This document shows, piece after piece, positions 9,366 to 17,857 of a stretch of 64,000 nucleotides of DNA. Made by a program: the position numbers and the translations under genes. The notes under the pieces are model-generated. The model saw only the letters and a program-made list of their open reading frames with translations, ran no database searches and had not been told where the DNA came from. The stretch is taken from the IMG/VR virus record IMGVR_UViG_3300005527_002139, positions 34,041 through 98,040 of that record; one strand, written 5' to 3'. This DNA is from a virus. The number at the start of each line of letters is the position of its first letter. Positions within the stretch are counted from its first letter, which is position 1.

Positions 9366-10179
9366 CCACCCAAGGGTCTTCACAATTATGAGGATTTGGG
9401 TCTCCGTGAAATACTGTTACACAACATTCAATCCTTGGTTTTACATCTTCTATCTGTTTAAATTTTCGATTTCCTTTAGTGCTGCCATAATCAAATTCTT
9501 TAGTACGTCTAACTTCCCATTTCCAACTTAGTATCCAACTGTCCGGATACAGCATTGCTTGATTTTTTTGTGTAGCTTCAAATAACCAATCTTGATCGCC
9601 ATGTAGTCTTCTTTGAATATCGTGTTGATTTTCTCGGAATCCTGTCCAGACATAATCTAGCTGGCCAGTTTTAAATCGAACTACACTGCTATTATATTTT
9701 TTCCAACTTGGGCGCATAGCTCTGGTAAAATCTCTAATAGTACACCAGTGATTAGGTTGGTAGGTAAAAAGTTTATCTATATTACTTGCTATTACTACAT
9801 CTAAATCCATGTAAAGTATTGTGCCATTAATAGGCAACTCTTTACTGTACATATAAGGTTTACACCACCATCCTTGTAAGTTGGCGGGCAAAGGTATTGT
9901 TTTTATTCTTGGATCTAGTCCATTAGCGTTATCTGTTAAACAAACAAACTCGTAGTCTAAACTACAGTTTCTCTTAACCATGTTGTAGAGTTTGTTTACA
10001 TATTCTGGACCGTATTTTGTGCCGTGTTTTAAACAAAGAAGATAATTTTTTAGACTATCTTCATGGGTAACTAAATTAGGCGTAATAATTTCTTGAGGCT
10101 TTTGTTTTTCTAAATGCCTCTGTTCTTTTATCTTACGCCATTCTTCTTTAGTATATTGACCTTTGTCAATCTTTGGCAA
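9349..10179 (-). CDS. Glycosyltransferase, GT-A fold
   Basis: 276 residues. A metal-binding DxD (MDLDVVIASN, about residue 123), the preceding WWCKPYMYSKELP segment and a later HGDQDWLFEA motif are typical of GT8-like nucleotide-sugar transferases. The first 35 residues are basic and polar. It may glycosylate phage DNA, virion protein or host envelope; the substrate cannot be read from sequence. It lies directly downstream of queD, 2 nt apart. Confidence 0.75.
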   Translation of the reverse strand: MPKIDKGQYTKEEWRKIKEQRHLEKQKPQEIITPNLVTHEDSLKNYLLCLKHGTKYGPEYVNKLYNMVKRNCSLDYEFVCLTDNANGLDPRIKTIPLPANLQGWWCKPYMYSKELPINGTILYMDLDVVIASNIDKLFTYQPNHWCTIRDFTRAMRPSWKKYNSSVVRFKTGQLDYVWTGFRENQHDIQRRLHGDQDWLFEATQKNQAMLYPDSWILSWKWEVRRTKEFDYGSTKGNRKFKQIEDVKPRIECCVTVFHGDPNPHNCEDPWVVDNWR

Positions 10180-10181
10180 TT

Positions 10182-10706
10182 TTAACCCTCATAAGTAGCA
10201 GAGTTACCAGCGTGTTCAAACACTTCAACTGAACGTAGACGAACACCAGCACCAACAGGATACCGTGCTTCAAATACTCTTCCGTCTGGATGAGTCCAAG
10301 CACGACCTTCTTTGTATGCTTCTAGTATTTCATTCATTGTGCGATATGCCAGTTCAGCAAATTTTTCGCATCCAACAGCTTCTACTAGACGCAAATCCAA
10401 TACACCGCCTTCAGCTTGTTTACCCAACTTAGCAAGTTCCTTAAACTTTGGGAGATGAGGATCATCTAAAGCCATAACAGTAGTGTGATCAAATTGCCAT
10501 TCACTCCACTCTTTGAATGCTTTGAGTCCACCAAAGTCCATAACCCAGTTGCGATCATCTAGTGTTTTTGATTCAAAGATTAATTTGATACCAATTGAGT
10601 ATCCGTGTAGTAACGAACAGTGTGAATGTGTACTACGCCATTGTCTAAAGCAACATGACAGACCTCTGTCATTGCCATAAGTTTTTGTTGAAAGATATTT
10701 TGCCAT
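10182..10706 (-). CDS. queD: 6-carboxy-tetrahydropterin synthase-like protein (QueD)
   Basis: 174 residues from the ATG at 10706, chosen because AAGGAGA lies just before it. QueD/PTPS features: the zinc-site histidines in STHSHC and LLHGYS, NWVMDFGGLK, and DHTTVMALDD, and a C-terminal VEVFEHAGNSA. The family makes the pterin precursor of 7-deazaguanine (queuosine, preQ0). In phages such genes often serve 7-deazaguanine modification of DNA or tRNA. The partners QueC, QueE and a transferase are not in this window. Confidence 0.85.
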   Translation of the reverse strand: MAKYLSTKTYGNDRGLSCCFRQWRSTHSHCSLLHGYSIGIKLIFESKTLDDRNWVMDFGGLKAFKEWSEWQFDHTTVMALDDPHLPKFKELAKLGKQAEGGVLDLRLVEAVGCEKFAELAYRTMNEILEAYKEGRAWTHPDGRVFEARYPVGAGVRLRSVEVFEHAGNSATYEG

Positions 10707-10797
10707 CTCTAGTCTCCTTTTTGTAGGTAGCAAGTTTGATGACATGCAGAGTATTTAAAGTGGGGTGAACGTCATTAAAAGACCACTGTATAGTATA

Positions 10798-11394
10798 CTA
10801 TGTATTATAGTATATGTTACTTATCTTGTCAACCTCAACGTTAGATTTAATCCAGGCTTTGGGAGTCTCCCAATTAAGCGGACGATAGACTGTAAAATTT
10901 ACTTTTGAAAAATGTTCAAAAACTTTGCCTATTTGGTGTATCCAATAGCGTGGATCGACTGCGGACTTTGATGCTTCATCATAGCCCTGTGTGTCTTTGT
11001 ATAAATTATTTACAAGTTTATTGTCACTGTATAAATCAAAGCCTACTAGACTAACAGAACGTTCTTTAGATAATTTTGCCGCAAGTAACACAGCATAAGG
11101 GCCACTGCCCCATTGAAACGGCTCATCGGCTCGTATCACAGACTCGTATGGAATATCTGGAACTTCTCTAACATTTTTTAAATGTCGATAATCGCCATAC
11201 CAGTCTTTTCTAGTATAAACTAATGTAGTCTCGTTTATATTATCTTTAATTGCTTCGTTGACCATACGTCTGTCAACACATACTAGATAGTCTACTTCAT
11301 GGTCACGCATTATAGCGTTACACCCTATCTTATAACCTTTAAGACGATCTAGATCAATATGTTTACGACTTTCGCCGTTGCCAAAGACCCACAT
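10798..11394 (-). CDS. GNGxSR-type protein, possibly MptE/DUF115-like
   Basis: 198 residues starting MWVFGNGESR, with CNAIMRDHEVDYLVCVD, WGSGPYAVLLAA and VSLVGFDLY segments. This pattern resembles DUF115/MptE-like and sialyltransferase-like Rossmann proteins, which carry a GNGPS start and a G-S/G-x-Y loop. Next to a glycosyltransferase it may act in sugar or pterin transfer. The assignment is by motif memory only. Confidence 0.5.
   Translation of the reverse strand: MWVFGNGESRKHIDLDRLKGYKIGCNAIMRDHEVDYLVCVDRRMVNEAIKDNINETTLVYTRKDWYGDYRHLKNVREVPDIPYESVIRADEPFQWGSGPYAVLLAAKLSKERSVSLVGFDLYSDNKLVNNLYKDTQGYDEASKSAVDPRYWIHQIGKVFEHFSKVNFTVYRPLNWETPKAWIKSNVEVDKISNIYYNT
10804..10832 (-). promoter_or_regulatory. 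Sigma-70-type promoter (TTGACA-N17-TATAAT)
   Basis: Both hexamers are perfect and the spacer is 17 nt. It lies in the 3' end of the upstream gene and points at queD, with a leader of about 95 nt. A TTAAATAC box at 10751-10759 lies in the same leader. Confidence 0.75.
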
Positions 11395-11406
11395 AAAATT
11401 GTTTGA

Positions 11407-12507
11407 TTAAACAGAAATTTGACCAAATGGTTTCCACACACCTGGCGTGCCTTCACGTATACAGATCCAACCAGTATACCCTCCAGCTTGAGGATTTGCG
11501 TCCCATACTATATCACCTTTTTTGTAAGTACCTGCTGTAGGAATCTCTGTACCTACTTCAAACTTTTTATCTTGGAATCGCACAGGACCTGCTGTAGTGA
11601 TATCAGCATCCTCAGCAAAGTTCTTAACACCTACACCTAGCTTATGCTTTAACACAACTTTTTCGTAAAAAGTTACAACACCATTGTGTGCAATATCAAT
11701 CCTAGTAGAATCGTCTGTGATAATTTCTAGTGCAGTTGTAGTCCATGTGCCTATTTTAAATTTCTTATCTTCAGTAGGATCAATTACAAATTCGTGATCC
11801 CAACTCATAATACTAATAGCACCGTTAGGTGCATCTGTTCCTAAACCTAAACGTTGTGTGTCAGCATCCCAGAATAAAAATTCGTCCACTACCACGTTGC
11901 CTGCAACACGAAGCTCGTCTAATGTACCTATTTGTTTTAGATTACTTTTAACAACACTAGTGCCTAGCTCAGTTTGTGTTAACACTGGTAGACCTGATAT
12001 AGAGTAGTATTTGTCTTTGAACAGGTCAATAGATTCTGAGCTAAAAAATCGATCCGGCTTTGGCTGTAGAACAAATTGTTTAGTGTAACTACCACCTGTC
12101 CAAATAAGTCCCTTACCATATGCTAATGAACCGTCTTCGCCTTTAAATTCTAGCGGACTTGTTCTTTCATATCTTATGTCCGCTGATACTTCGTCAACGT
12201 GTAGTTTACGGGCATGTATTTCGCCCTCAACTGTTAAGTTTCCTTTAACAGTTAACGGACAAGCAACAACATTTGTATGAACTACATCAACTCGAATACC
12301 GTCATCTGCTACTCGTAAAATTGCCTTTGTAGCAGTATCTTTAATACCGACACTTGCAAAGTTGGTAATCATACCACCGTTAATTTTGTCGCCGCTTAAT
12401 TCTCTATCGAAAATTTTAGTCTTTTGGACTTCGCGTTTAGAAATCCCGTCGATAGCATCGCCGAGACTCTTTAGTATATCGTGAATGTTAGGATTGTTTG
12501 TGCTCAT
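11407..12507 (-). CDS. Tail fibre/virion-type protein
   Basis: 366 residues from the ATG at 12507. Repeats of the KGNLTVEGEIHARKLHVDEV kind, then GLGTDAPNGAISIMSWDHEF and HNGVVTFYEKVVLKHKLGVG, are typical of trimeric fibre proteins. The end (KKGDIVWDANPQAGGYTGWI) resembles fibre C-terminal receptor domains. A GATAAATAC late box ends 4 nt before the ATG, and the start codon lies inside a perfect 14-bp inverted repeat (12502-12537). Confidence 0.75.
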   Translation of the reverse strand: MSTNNPNIHDILKSLGDAIDGISKREVQKTKIFDRELSGDKINGGMITNFASVGIKDTATKAILRVADDGIRVDVVHTNVVACPLTVKGNLTVEGEIHARKLHVDEVSADIRYERTSPLEFKGEDGSLAYGKGLIWTGGSYTKQFVLQPKPDRFFSSESIDLFKDKYYSISGLPVLTQTELGTSVVKSNLKQIGTLDELRVAGNVVVDEFLFWDADTQRLGLGTDAPNGAISIMSWDHEFVIDPTEDKKFKIGTWTTTALEIITDDSTRIDIAHNGVVTFYEKVVLKHKLGVGVKNFAEDADITTAGPVRFQDKKFEVGTEIPTAGTYKKGDIVWDANPQAGGYTGWICIREGTPGVWKPFGQISV

Positions 12508-12537
12508 ACATGTATTTATCAAGATACATGTATGAGC
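12502..12537. promoter_or_regulatory. Perfect 14-bp inverted repeat over start codon and late promoter
   Basis: Arms 12502-12515 and 12524-12537 are exact complements, with an 8-nt loop. The arms contain the ATG of the fibre gene, and the loop and one arm contain GATAAATAC (12512-12520). In RNA it would hide the start codon; in DNA it could be an operator or act as a terminator for the gene upstream. Confidence 0.6.
12512..12520 (-). promoter_or_regulatory. Late promoter box (GATAAATAC), leaderless arrangement
   Basis: Ends 4 nt before the ATG at 12507, inside the inverted repeat. Confidence 0.45.
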
Positions 12538-12541
12538 GGGT

Positions 12542-13831
12542 TTATGCTACTTTAAGTAGTATAGTATCACTATTAATACGTCCGTTCATGATCGTATCTG
12601 TAGTATTGATGTCTTCTAAAAACTTACGCAATACAACCTTACCGGCAGCTTTAAATGCTTTGATTTGTTCTTCTGGTTTACGCAAAGTTTTTTGGATACT
12701 CTTTACTGGATCAAATCCTTCAACAGTAGTACCTTTGACTGTAAGTCCACTCCCATTTCTGCCCATACCAGTTGGATCAATGCTAGACGCAATATATTTG
12801 CCCAACTTGCGAGTCTTTACATTGAACACCCAAAGTTCATTTGCACCCACAATATCTGTAGGGTTAATGGATGCCAAACTGTACTTTTGATCCACTTTCA
12901 TATATTTGAGTTTAGCAACCAATTTATCAGCCGACTTAGGCTTTGCTGTACGAGGTTTGCGTGTAGCTTTGCTGGTGTCTACGATAAGCGTACAAGCGTC
13001 TACAAGCGTTTCTAGAGCCGCAATGTAGTTAGAGACATCCTTCTTAGCAAGGTGACTGTAGGCTTCTTTTAGTTGCTCTACATGATCTGCTTCTCTAGCA
13101 TCCATTTTTTTGAGTTGTGCCGCTGTGGGTAAGTTTTGGAGCGAACGAAACTCTTCCAATTCCTTTTGATAAAAGCCAACCAATTTGCGAGCGTGTGCTT
13201 GTGTCACGCCCATTTTACTAAAGTGAGCCTTAAAATCAAAACCTTTTGGATTAAAGTTTTTGCGATCTTCAACAAATCCTTCAAGCCAATTATCGATATC
13301 TTCGGCAGCTTTTTGAGCTTGCTCTGTAATACGTTCTTGAATAGTAGGAGTATAGGTATTTGCTTTGACTTTTTCAGCCTTGGCTTCTTGGACCACAATC
13401 GATTTGCCTCCAACTATTGCTAGTTCAAGGGCAGTTTTAATATAATCAGTAACAGGTTTAATTGGACCCATAGTTCCAGAAAGGCCTTGCCAAAACTCGT
13501 CGTGTACTTTATTGTAGTCAGGCATACCATTACGAAGCAGTTTGCAGTAGATGCAAACGGTAATGTTTACACCAGCGGCTTTTACACTTTTGATTTCGTC
13601 AGCCTTGTAACCATTTTCTTTCATCCATGCTAGAACTTCTGGTAGCAAATCTGCAGGCTTGTAATTGTCGTAATAAAAGTCACGAGCAGAACGCACAGCA
13701 CGGTGATACTGTTCACCTGGCCAAGTTTCCCAACCTTCAAAGCTAGGACCTTTGATTTTGGATCCTTGGCGTACAGTGGGCGCCAACCGAGCTTTCTTTT
13801 TTGGTACTTTGATTCCGACTTTGGTTGCCAT
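12542..13831 (-). CDS. Conserved-type phage protein, unknown function
   Basis: 429 residues, basic N-terminus (KKKARLAPTVRQGSK), helical middle with long polar helices (residues 150-290) and a Lys/Pro-rich linker near 300. Gene-sized and well coded, with a TTGACT-N17-TATACT promoter upstream and GGAGTAAAGC before the ATG. I see no catalytic motif. A CIYC pair near residue 93 is the only possible metal site. Confidence 0.7.
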   Translation of the reverse strand: MATKVGIKVPKKKARLAPTVRQGSKIKGPSFEGWETWPGEQYHRAVRSARDFYYDNYKPADLLPEVLAWMKENGYKADEIKSVKAAGVNITVCIYCKLLRNGMPDYNKVHDEFWQGLSGTMGPIKPVTDYIKTALELAIVGGKSIVVQEAKAEKVKANTYTPTIQERITEQAQKAAEDIDNWLEGFVEDRKNFNPKGFDFKAHFSKMGVTQAHARKLVGFYQKELEEFRSLQNLPTAAQLKKMDAREADHVEQLKEAYSHLAKKDVSNYIAALETLVDACTLIVDTSKATRKPRTAKPKSADKLVAKLKYMKVDQKYSLASINPTDIVGANELWVFNVKTRKLGKYIASSIDPTGMGRNGSGLTVKGTTVEGFDPVKSIQKTLRKPEEQIKAFKAAGKVVLRKFLEDINTTDTIMNGRINSDTILLKVA

Positions 13832-13861
13832 GCTTTACTCCTAACAGTTGTGTAAGTCGTT

Positions 13862-13890
13862 AGTATATATGCTTATCCAAAAGAAGTCAA
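13862..13890 (-). promoter_or_regulatory. Sigma-70-type promoter (TTGACT-N17-TATACT)
   Basis: Spacer of 17 nt; points at the gene starting at 13831. Confidence 0.6.
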
Positions 13891-14177
13891 CCTTTTTTGA
13901 GTAAAAAGTAGGTTAAATGTTTGCCCGAGAGAACACCTGTTATTACTACATTATAGCCCAATGAATGGTGATCTATGTTTGTGTGCCACTCTATGTCTGT
14001 GGCATTTTTCATACACCACTGACCAATTTCAGTTTTTTGCCATTCACTTATTGGAAACGCGGCATATAGCTGTGGGTCTTCTACATCGCCCATGCTAAAC
14101 TGGTATAGAAGAACTTTACGCCGTTCTTCTATGTTATTGCCAACTATATGATAAGTAGGTTGTCCTAACCAAGTCAC
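13887..14177 (-). CDS. Small phage protein, unknown
   Basis: 96 residues starting MTWLGQPTYHIVGNNIEER. It overlaps the gene upstream by 4 nt (ATGA), so translation is coupled. The C-terminus (LTYFLLKKG) resembles the F-x-L-(R/K)-W tails of small proteins near 35 and 39 kb. No function is apparent. Confidence 0.6.
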   Translation of the reverse strand: MTWLGQPTYHIVGNNIEERRKVLLYQFSMGDVEDPQLYAAFPISEWQKTEIGQWCMKNATDIEWHTNIDHHSLGYNVVITGVLSGKHLTYFLLKKG

Positions 14178-14407
14178 GTCGATTCTTTTAATGCTTGGAA
14201 AGTCAAATCTCGAGCATAGACATTAGCTATGGGTTTAATCCAGCCAGCATTAATTGCTGTAATAAAAATACTTTTATATTCAGCTGGACAATTTTGACTT
14301 ATTTCAAAACCTGCTCTTGGTGCGACTACAAGTCCGTCAGTGAGCATAAAGCCCGGCTCACCTTGTTTAATTGTTTTTAATTGACTGTGTGTTGTATTAA
14401 TTTTCAT
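14174..14407 (-). CDS. Small phage protein, unknown
   Basis: 77 residues (KQGEPGFMLTDGLVVAPRAG in the middle). It overlaps both neighbours by a few bases, as expected in this operon. No motif recognised. Confidence 0.6.
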   Translation of the reverse strand: MKINTTHSQLKTIKQGEPGFMLTDGLVVAPRAGFEISQNCPAEYKSIFITAINAGWIKPIANVYARDLTFQALKEST

Positions 14408-14573
14408 TTACTATTTCGCCGAAGCGTCCTACGAATGCTTCTTGGCGACAGTTATATTCTTGTAGTGTTTTAATGTTTTTATAATAGACCCATGGGTCTC
14501 CTTCTTTTTCTATTACGTCAATAACTATAAATGTGTTGTCAACTGTCTTCCATCTGCTGCCAATTTTTATCAT
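14397..14573 (-). CDS. Small phage protein (58 aa), unknown
   Basis: ATG at 14573, overlapping the ligase stop by 4 nt, to a TAA at 14397. It starts MIKIGSRWKTVDNTFIVIDV and continues with EKEGDPWVYYKN, a small beta-rich fold like many short phage SH3-type proteins. The stop overlaps the next start by 11 nt. It fills an otherwise empty gap in the operon. Confidence 0.6.
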   Translation of the reverse strand: MIKIGSRWKTVDNTFIVIDVIEKEGDPWVYYKNIKTLQEYNCRQEAFVGRFGEIVNEN

Positions 14574-15886
14574 AACTTTTCATCCTTTTCAAATCCTCTA
14601 AAAGTTTTGAACCTAGGAAAGCGAAGGCTATATGTACCGTCTTGATTTTGTGTTACGGCGTCTGCACGGACTTCCACCAAAGCACTAAGAAGATCATTAC
14701 GACTAGTCCAAAAACTGGATCTTTGATCATCCGTAAAGCCACTGCCAACATTGACCCTAATATCACGCCCATCATCCGCGCCACTGCATACAAAAGCCCC
14801 AAGTCTTCCTTCATTTTTTCCGGTTCCTTCTTCTACGGCTGTAATACTTAATGTTACTTCTATAAATGGTTTAGCTTTGAGCCAACTGTGGCTCCGCTTG
14901 CACTCGTAGGGTGCATCAACATCCTTGATCATAACACCCTCATAACCACCGTCTACAGCACGTTTATTCAGGTCTACAAAGCGTTTTTGTCCGTCGGGGG
15001 TGTCTAAGTCCACAGTTTCCCAGTCTAAGCATTGGACGTGTGGCAGAAAAGCCACATGTTTTGAAACCCAAGCCTGAACCATTTGACTGCGGACACTCTG
15101 TGGCTTTTCCCATACACCTTTTTGGAAATCCTCTAATGGACACATGTCAAACAGATGCAGTACTGCATCGCTTGCGGCAACATTGTCCTTACGGTGAACC
15201 TGCTTCATTAGGTCCTGAAAGCTGGCGCTCATTACTTCGCCGTCTAGCACTAGGTCATAAGCTGGCGGATTAAATTTTACTACTTTAGAAATTTCGTCTG
15301 CGATGTGTCCAAAGTTATGAAACTCTTTACCATTGCGGCTAAACAGTTCGACTCTGCCGTCAACACGAACTACAGCAATGACTCGAACACCGTCTAGTTT
15401 AACTTCAATCTGTTTCTTGCCAGTCATCTTCTTTTCGTGATTAGCTGAGTCATGCGCAAGCTGACATTCAAAGATTGGAATTGTGTACTGCGGGAATTTT
15501 TTAGCAACCTTGTTTACAGTCTTTTCCGAAACACCGCAACGCAAATCCTTAATAAGGATGCGTCGATAGAATCGATTCCACTGTGATGCTGTAGCTGTGT
15601 CCATGCATAGTTTAATAGCATCACGTGCCGCATGACCGGTTAGTTCTCTACGATTAAGTTGATCTGCAAGTGTTTTAAAATTAGCCCAAGTAAGTCCTTG
15701 CCCGTCTACAGTAGCTTCTGGTACTTGCTTAACGCCAAATGTTACAAGAGGATCCAAGGCCATACGTACACCTTCAAAGAACTCGTCTAGTCCTTCTTCC
15801 ATAGCCGACTCGAGGATACCTTCTTTATTAAGACGGCTAGGGTGATCTTCTAAAGCACCAATAATGTATTCGGGTTGTGTACGCAT
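14570..15886 (-). CDS. ATP-dependent DNA ligase
   Basis: 438 residues. The adenylation motif EVKLDGVR holds the nucleophile Lys163. The later motifs ELFSRNG (III), VLDGEVM, EGVMIKD and SWLKAKP (V) follow in order, and the C-terminal OB domain includes LGAFVCSGADDG. It seals nicks in replication and repair, as T4 gp30 does. An N-terminal all-alpha region (about 150 residues) precedes the catalytic core, as in larger phage ligases. Confidence 0.92.
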   Translation of the reverse strand: MRTQPEYIIGALEDHPSRLNKEGILESAMEEGLDEFFEGVRMALDPLVTFGVKQVPEATVDGQGLTWANFKTLADQLNRRELTGHAARDAIKLCMDTATASQWNRFYRRILIKDLRCGVSEKTVNKVAKKFPQYTIPIFECQLAHDSANHEKKMTGKKQIEVKLDGVRVIAVVRVDGRVELFSRNGKEFHNFGHIADEISKVVKFNPPAYDLVLDGEVMSASFQDLMKQVHRKDNVAASDAVLHLFDMCPLEDFQKGVWEKPQSVRSQMVQAWVSKHVAFLPHVQCLDWETVDLDTPDGQKRFVDLNKRAVDGGYEGVMIKDVDAPYECKRSHSWLKAKPFIEVTLSITAVEEGTGKNEGRLGAFVCSGADDGRDIRVNVGSGFTDDQRSSFWTSRNDLLSALVEVRADAVTQNQDGTYSLRFPRFKTFRGFEKDEKL

Positions 15887-15892
15887 ATGTCC

Positions 15893-16267
15893 TCAGCTAA
15901 AGTTAAAATGGAATTCTTGTGCAAAGTAAAGATTGCCAGGCTGATCCTCACTGTTAACTAATTTTAACACCATTTCAGGTAAAAGTCTACCAGATCTGGT
16001 TAAGAAGTCTTCCTTGCTCAAATTCTCTGCGAAATGAATATAGAAGTCTCCAAATCGTTCTTTGAATTCTCTAGCCGCAATAAATTTTTGACTATGCTTT
16101 AGTTTGCCTGGAACATACACCATTTTACCTGTTTCGTCTGTAACAAAATCTGGTTGTACTTCGTAGTCATCTTTTTTTGGATATGCTCGTGTGATTAGAA
16201 CGCACATGGTGCGCCCTTCTCCAGTACCTGCATAGTCGCTAAATATATATTGATATAGTTCACTCAT
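15893..16267 (-). CDS. Small phage protein, unknown
   Basis: 124 residues from the ATG at 16267, which overlaps the upstream stop. It starts MSELYQYIFSDYAGTGEGRT. It looks like a compact alpha/beta protein without a recognised motif. A longer reading needs a start five codons upstream inside the previous gene. Confidence 0.6.
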   Translation of the reverse strand: MSELYQYIFSDYAGTGEGRTMCVLITRAYPKKDDYEVQPDFVTDETGKMVYVPGKLKHSQKFIAAREFKERFGDFYIHFAENLSKEDFLTRSGRLLPEMVLKLVNSEDQPGNLYFAQEFHFNFS

Positions 16268-16439
16268 TTTGCAGTCTTTCAATTTCGTTAGCGGCTTCCT
16301 CTAAGAGATCCGCAATGCGATCATTGGCACCTTCTTGCACTGATTTACGATCTTTAATTTGCCTACGTATTTCTGCTCGCTTACGCAAACGAAAAACTAG
16401 ACTCTGTTCTGCTACTGGTAAATGACTTTCGTCCTTCAT
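16260..16439 (-). CDS. Small coiled-coil protein
   Basis: 59 residues from ATG 16439 (ATGA overlap with the gene upstream). Highly charged helix (KRAEIRRQIKDRK, then DLLEEAANEIERLQNE). Probably a small helical accessory protein of unknown role. Confidence 0.55.
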   Translation of the reverse strand: MKDESHLPVAEQSLVFRLRKRAEIRRQIKDRKSVQEGANDRIADLLEEAANEIERLQNE

Positions 16440-16597
16440 TGTAATGGTACCTTGATGTTGCACTCAACTACCCAATCTTCAAATCGAGTATGCTTGGTTA
16501 CTTCTACTCCTAGTCCAACTGCTTCATTTACAAAATGCTGTAGTAGTGCATTATACAATTCGTCGGGCATAGTTTCTTTATCAAATTTAATTTTCAT
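16436..16597 (-). CDS. Small phage protein (53 aa), unknown
   Basis: ATG at 16597 to TGA at 16436, starting MKIKFDKETMPDELYNALLQ. The 4-nt overlap with the next start supports it. AGGTAAACGTAT lies before the ATG. Confidence 0.5.
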   Translation of the reverse strand: MKIKFDKETMPDELYNALLQHFVNEAVGLGVEVTKHTRFEDWVVECNIKVPLQ

Positions 16598-16633
16598 ATA
16601 CGTTTACCTAAAATGAATCCCCGTGAGTAGATG

Positions 16634-16665
16634 ATGAAAGCCTTGAGAGCTCTCATCATCTCTCG
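16634..16665. other. Hairpin between operon parts
   Basis: GATGATGA and TCATCATC flank GAGAGCTCTC, so two nested dyads can form. No U-run follows, so a processing or stability element is as likely as a terminator. Confidence 0.35.
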
Positions 16666-16685
16666 CCAATAGTACTGACGATATG

Positions 16686-17189
16686 TCATTTGCTGATATT
16701 CTTTCTAGCTTCAGCTAATAACACAGGATCGCCCTTAGTCATTACTTCTAACAACAATCTCTTTTCTTCTAAGTATGTTCTAGCAAACTTTTCATCGTGT
16801 GCCATAATACTACGAGTGTTAGAGATTAAGTCAGCTAACTTTACTGTTTGCGCCGCTGCCGGTGCCATAGCAGAGTGTGCCCTGTCAATAGCCTTGCGCA
16901 CAGCTCGATTGCCTTGTTCAGGACGACTAACATCAGTTAACCATCCCACTAACTCTGCAACTTCGTCTCCGAATTCAGCACGGATCACTTCGTTAGTAAC
17001 ACCAGTGTCTTCTACAACATCATGTAACCAAGCCGCCGCTAACATTGCGTCAGTGTGAGTCACTGTACTAACAATGCGAACAACTTCAGCAGGGTGAACG
17101 ATGTATGGTTCACCTGTGTACTTACGAAGTTGAGCTACAGCTGAATGTGCCGCTGTTGCAAATACCCTAGCTCTTTCTACGATTGTCAT
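16686..17189 (-). CDS. HD-domain (p)ppGpp hydrolase (SpoT/MESH1-like)
   Basis: 167 residues from ATG 17189 (AAGGAGTG before it). Motifs of the stand-alone SpoT/MESH1 hydrolase: RKYTGEPYIVHPAEV, AAAWLHDVVEDTG (the HD pair near residue 60), FGDEVAELVGWLTDVS and VKLADLISNTRS. No synthetase domain follows. The family cleaves the pyrophosphate of ppGpp; in a phage this would damp the stringent response during infection. The small-alarmone role is inferred from the motifs. Confidence 0.82.
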   Translation of the reverse strand: MTIVERARVFATAAHSAVAQLRKYTGEPYIVHPAEVVRIVSTVTHTDAMLAAAWLHDVVEDTGVTNEVIRAEFGDEVAELVGWLTDVSRPEQGNRAVRKAIDRAHSAMAPAAAQTVKLADLISNTRSIMAHDEKFARTYLEEKRLLLEVMTKGDPVLLAEARKNISK

Positions 17190-17198
17190 AATCACTCC

Positions 17199-17756
17199 TT
17201 ACATAACAGTGGTGTGGTGTCCTTTAACCTTGCCAGTCATTGCATCAGCAATGGCTCGCTCCATAGTAACCGCAATCATTCCTGTTGCATCCATACCCAT
17301 GTCTCTTGCACGATATTCTTCTAATCCACTCTTGCCACCGTGTAAGTGACCATGAAAGTGAACAGCACCTCTATGCATTTGATCCCATTCTGCAATAGGA
17401 TAGTGAAACATTACTACACGAGTCTTTTCGTAGTTAATGCACAAATACGGATGTATTTCTACAAAACATCTACGAAACACTGGATCATTTAACAGTTTAC
17501 GATCGTGATTTCCTTCAATCAAAATTTTTCTGCCATTCAATCGTTGCAAAATCTTTACAGCTTTGTCAGCTGGAAGAAATGCAACATCTCCTAGAATGTA
17601 AACGGTGTCATCTTGAGCAATAGTTTCATTCCATTCTTCTATCATTTTTTCGTTCATGTACGTTACATCATTATGAAATCTTGCTCTTGCTTGTGAACAA
17701 AAGTTCATAATGTTTGCGTGTCCAAAATGCAGGTCACTAGTCAACCAAGTTGTCAT
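17199..17756 (-). CDS. Metallophosphoesterase
   Basis: 185 residues from ATG 17756. Calcineurin-like motifs in order: SDLHFGH (residue 7), YILGDVAF, EGNHDRK, VVMFHYP and HFHGHLHGG. Small phosphoesterases of this YfcE-like type are common in T4-like phages. The substrate is unknown. A longer frame upstream is non-coding: the promoter at 17788-17816 lies within it. Confidence 0.85.
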   Translation of the reverse strand: MTTWLTSDLHFGHANIMNFCSQARARFHNDVTYMNEKMIEEWNETIAQDDTVYILGDVAFLPADKAVKILQRLNGRKILIEGNHDRKLLNDPVFRRCFVEIHPYLCINYEKTRVVMFHYPIAEWDQMHRGAVHFHGHLHGGKSGLEEYRARDMGMDATGMIAVTMERAIADAMTGKVKGHHTTVM

Positions 17757-17787
17757 TTTTTTCTCTCTTATCTTTAGTAATGCATAT

Positions 17788-17816
17788 ATTATATAGTCAA
17801 GACAAAGCCCTGTCAA
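17788..17816 (-). promoter_or_regulatory. Sigma-70-type promoter (TTGACA-N17-TATAAT)
   Basis: Perfect hexamers, spacer 17 nt, about 25 nt of leader to the phosphoesterase start at 17756. Confidence 0.75.
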
Positions 17817-17857
17817 CCAAATAGACTGACAGGGCATGTTGTAAAAAAAAGCCACAG

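Noticed and set aside
17757-17855. N-terminal extension of the metallophosphoesterase
   Set aside because: The extension spans the -35/-10 promoter and family members start at the SDLHFGH segment.
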